The notes under the pieces: generated by a model
What the model saw: the letters and a program-made list of their open reading frames with translations, nothing else
Told to the model about the DNA's origin: nothing
The model's database searches: none
Translations under genes and position numbers: made by a program
Source: Hyphomicrobiales bacterium
Lineage (GTDB): Bacteria; Pseudomonadota; Alphaproteobacteria; Rhizobiales; Rhizobiaceae
Direction of reading: 5' to 3'
Length of the DNA: 64,000 nt
NCBI GenBank assembly: GCA_900473685.1
Contig: UCNE01000017.1
Coordinates: 62,001-126,000 of the forward strand
Shown: positions 62,197 to 64,000 of the stretch, piece after piece
How positions within the stretch are numbered: position 1 is the stretch's first letter
How the letters are laid out: each line of letters begins with the position of its first letter

Positions 62197-62889
62197 TTAA
62201 AAATCGAGGTCGGCGTAATGGGAAACCGGGGTAACCCCACGAACACGCTCGGCCAGCAGCGGACGGAAAGACGGCCGCGACTTCAGGCGCTGGTACCAGT
62301 CCTTGACGGCCGGGACTTCCGACCAGTCGATTTCGCCGAGATAATCCAGCACCGAGACGGCGGCCGCAGCGGCCAGATCGGCATAGGACAGCCTATCACC
62401 GGCCAGATAGGTCCGCGAGCCCGCTAGCCATCCCAGGTATTTCAGGTGCTGGCGGATATTCGAGCGAGATGTGCGCAGCATTTTCGAGTCCGGCGCGCCG
62501 CCACCCTGATCCGGCGTCATCTGCAGCTTGAAGATACGCTCGCGAACCAGAGGCCGCGTCACGTCCGCTTCCATCTTCTGCAGGAACCACTCGACCAAGC
62601 GGCGGATTTCGGCGCGCTGGAAGGGGTCTTCGGCCAAAAGCCGCCGATCGCGCTTCAGAACACCGTTGGTCTCGTCGAGATATTCCGAAATCACCATCGC
62701 CCCACAGAGCGCCCGCATGCTGTCATCGACATAAACCGGCAATGTGCCAGCCGGATTGAGCGTCAGGAAATCCCGCCGCTTTTCCCAGGGCTGCTCCTCT
62801 GCCAGTTCCGTCTGATAGCCGTATTCGGACAGGATCAGGCGGACGAACCGGGAGGATGTGGACATCGGGTGGTGATAAAGTGTCGGCAT
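62197..62889 (-). CDS. fzlA: Glutathione S-transferase-fold protein, probably FzlA (FtsZ-binding cell-division factor)
   Basis: The 230-residue protein has the GST fold with the N-terminus MPTLYHHPMSTSSRFVRLIL, NPAGTLPVYVDD, and C-domain DRLSYADLAAAAAVSVLDYL. The sequence pattern and length are like FzlA of Caulobacter and Agrobacterium, a non-enzymatic GST homologue that curves FtsZ filaments and is essential for division. Ordinary GST activity is the alternative. First gene of the fzlA-queG-epimerase run. Confidence 0.65.
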   Translation of the reverse strand: MPTLYHHPMSTSSRFVRLILSEYGYQTELAEEQPWEKRRDFLTLNPAGTLPVYVDDSMRALCGAMVISEYLDETNGVLKRDRRLLAEDPFQRAEIRRLVEWFLQKMEADVTRPLVRERIFKLQMTPDQGGGAPDSKMLRTSRSNIRQHLKYLGWLAGSRTYLAGDRLSYADLAAAAAVSVLDYLGEIDWSEVPAVKDWYQRLKSRPSFRPLLAERVRGVTPVSHYADLDF

Positions 62890-63067
62890 AAGCTATCGGA
62901 TTTCGTCAGTTCGGTTGGGAGGGGATGGGTTTGCCGTGGCGGTTTCGTCTGGCCATGGTGTGTTAGAAAAAGCTATAGGAACTTGCTGCCGCAAACACAA
63001 GCGAATCAGCCAATGCCCTTCGTTGGCCCCAGAGCCTAACCTCCAATGCTTCAGGGAAGCTTAATTC

Positions 63068-63874
63068 ATGGCCGATCAATCGATCATCAGTGCGCTTATC
63101 CTTGGCCTTATCGAAGGCCTGACCGAATTCATTCCGGTATCGTCTACCGCCCATGTCCTGCTCGCCGGACATTTCCTCGGCTTCAAGTCCCCCGGCAATA
63201 CCTTTGCCGTCCTCATCCAGCTCGGCGCGATCCTCGCCATCCTGCTGGTCTATTTCCAGCGGCTGCTCTCCATCGCGCTGGCCCTGCCCAACAGCGCCAA
63301 GGCAAGGCGGTTCGTGCTGTCGATCCTGTTCGCCTTCCTGCCGGCAGCCGTGATCGGCGCCATCGCACATGACTTCATCAAGACAGTCCTGTTCGAAACG
63401 CCGATGCTGATCTGCGTCGTGCTGATCATCGGCGGCGTCATTCTCTATGCGATCGATCGCATGCCGCTGAAGCCGATATATCGCGATGTCATGGATTATC
63501 CACCCTCGCTTGCCTTCAAGATCGGCTTGTTCCAGTGCCTGGCAATGATCCCCGGCACCTCCCGCTCGGGCGCCACCATCGCCGGAGCCCTGCTGATGGG
63601 AACCGACAAGCGTTCTGCCGCAGAATTCTCATTCTTCCTGGCGATGCCAACGATGCTCGGCGCCTTCACGCTTGATCTCTACAAGAACCGGGCCGCCCTC
63701 GACTTCAACGATGCGACGCTGATCGCCGTCGGCTTCATCGCCGCCTTTGTCTCAGCGCTGCTGGTGGTGCGCTCGCTCTTGAACTTCGTCTCCAGCCGCG
63801 GCTTCGCGCCGTTTGCCATCTGGCGCATCCTCGTCGGCACGGCCGGCCTCATCGGGCTCTGGCTGTTCGGCTAA
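63068..63874 (+). CDS. uppP: Undecaprenyl-diphosphatase (bacitracin resistance protein)
   Basis: The 268-residue membrane enzyme recycles the undecaprenyl carrier for peptidoglycan and LPS. BacA motifs: [24 protein letters not shown] and [19 protein letters not shown]. About eight membrane helices. AGGGAAG precedes the ATG. Downstream is a terminator for the opposite strand. Confidence 0.95.
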   Translation: MADQSIISALILGLIEGLTEFIPVSSTAHVLLAGHFLGFKSPGNTFAVLIQLGAILAILLVYFQRLLSIALALPNSAKARRFVLSILFAFLPAAVIGAIAHDFIKTVLFETPMLICVVLIIGGVILYAIDRMPLKPIYRDVMDYPPSLAFKIGLFQCLAMIPGTSRSGATIAGALLMGTDKRSAAEFSFFLAMPTMLGAFTLDLYKNRAALDFNDATLIAVGFIAAFVSALLVVRSLLNFVSSRGFAPFAIWRILVGTAGLIGLWLFG

Positions 63875-63880
63875 GCCAAT

Positions 63881-63919
63881 AAAAAACCGCATGCACCTCA
63901 GTGAAGAGAGTGCATGCGG
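63881..63919 (-). terminator. Intrinsic terminator for a minus-strand gene entering from the right
   Basis: CCGCATGCAC (63887-63896) and GTGCATGCGG (63910-63919) form a perfect 10-bp stem with a 13-base loop. On the minus strand it is followed by T6 (63886-63881). It lies 48 bp after the stop of the partial gene at the window end. Confidence 0.85.
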
Positions 63920-63966
63920 CCCCTGGCCCCCGCCATAGTCTGGCCGCCCTCGTAGGGCGGAAACTC

Positions 63967-64000
63967 TTATTCGCCGGCGAGCGTGCCGATCGACGCTGTC
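63967..64000 (-). CDS. C-terminal fragment of an unknown gene (partial)
   Basis: The minus strand reads TASIGTLAGE-stop (TAA at 63969-63967) and is followed by the strong terminator just left of it, which supports a real gene ending here. Too short to identify. Confidence 0.4.
   Translation of the reverse strand, partial: TASIGTLAGE

Overview
The window is a stretch of alphaproteobacterial chromosome, most likely from the Rhizobiaceae (Rhizobium/Ensifer/Agrobacterium group). The evidence is high G+C coding sequence, an rpoN neighbourhood in the order lptC-lptA-lptB-rpoN-hpf-ptsN, a divergent mutS/maeB pair with olsB alongside, and several families of short palindromic intergenic repeats like those of rhizobial genomes. 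Almost all of it is coding. I see no rRNA, tRNA, CRISPR array, complete insertion sequence or phage genes.

Left part (1-25 kb) is mainly housekeeping: the mutS 5' end, maeB, olsB (ornithine lipids), a hybrid histidine kinase, lspA with two RNA/SAM methyltransferases in an overlapping operon, a CoxG-like protein, lapA-like gene, ihfB, sppA, the LPS transport genes lptC/lptA/lptB, rpoN, hpf and ptsN. A LuxR-type regulator stands divergent from a short-chain dehydrogenase plus aldonolactone oxidase. Then come grpE, hrcA, rph, a VOC protein, rdgB and hemW.

Middle part (25-46 kb) is accessory and rich in regulator/target pairs with visible operators: MarR/EamA exporter, MarR/GST, LysR/agmatine deiminases, ArsR-AHSA1-GST. 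It also carries an M29 aminopeptidase, a PIN/ribbon-helix-helix toxin-antitoxin pair, a phosphonate module (phnX plus an FAD oxidoreductase), two adjacent alkyltransferases, and an ECF sigma factor coupled to a monooxygenase and a truncated hydrolase. A 3.4-kb segment (about 43535-46949) carrying LysR, a quinone reductase-like protein, DoxX and an NTF2-like protein is flanked by two copies of the guaA 3' end and looks like a small genomic island at the guaA attachment site.

Right part (47-64 kb): guaA, mtnN, a thioesterase, tspO, an acetyltransferase, then a periplasmic imelysin/di-haem oxidoreductase cluster probably linked to iron uptake and split by corA, then an RsmB-type methyltransferase, an RlpA-like protein, an epimerase, queG, an FzlA-like GST and uppP. 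The most unusual observations are a palindromic repeat read in frame through the N-terminus of the di-haem oxidoreductase, the guaA-flanked island, and repeats that supply a ribosome binding site or a stop codon to neighbouring genes.
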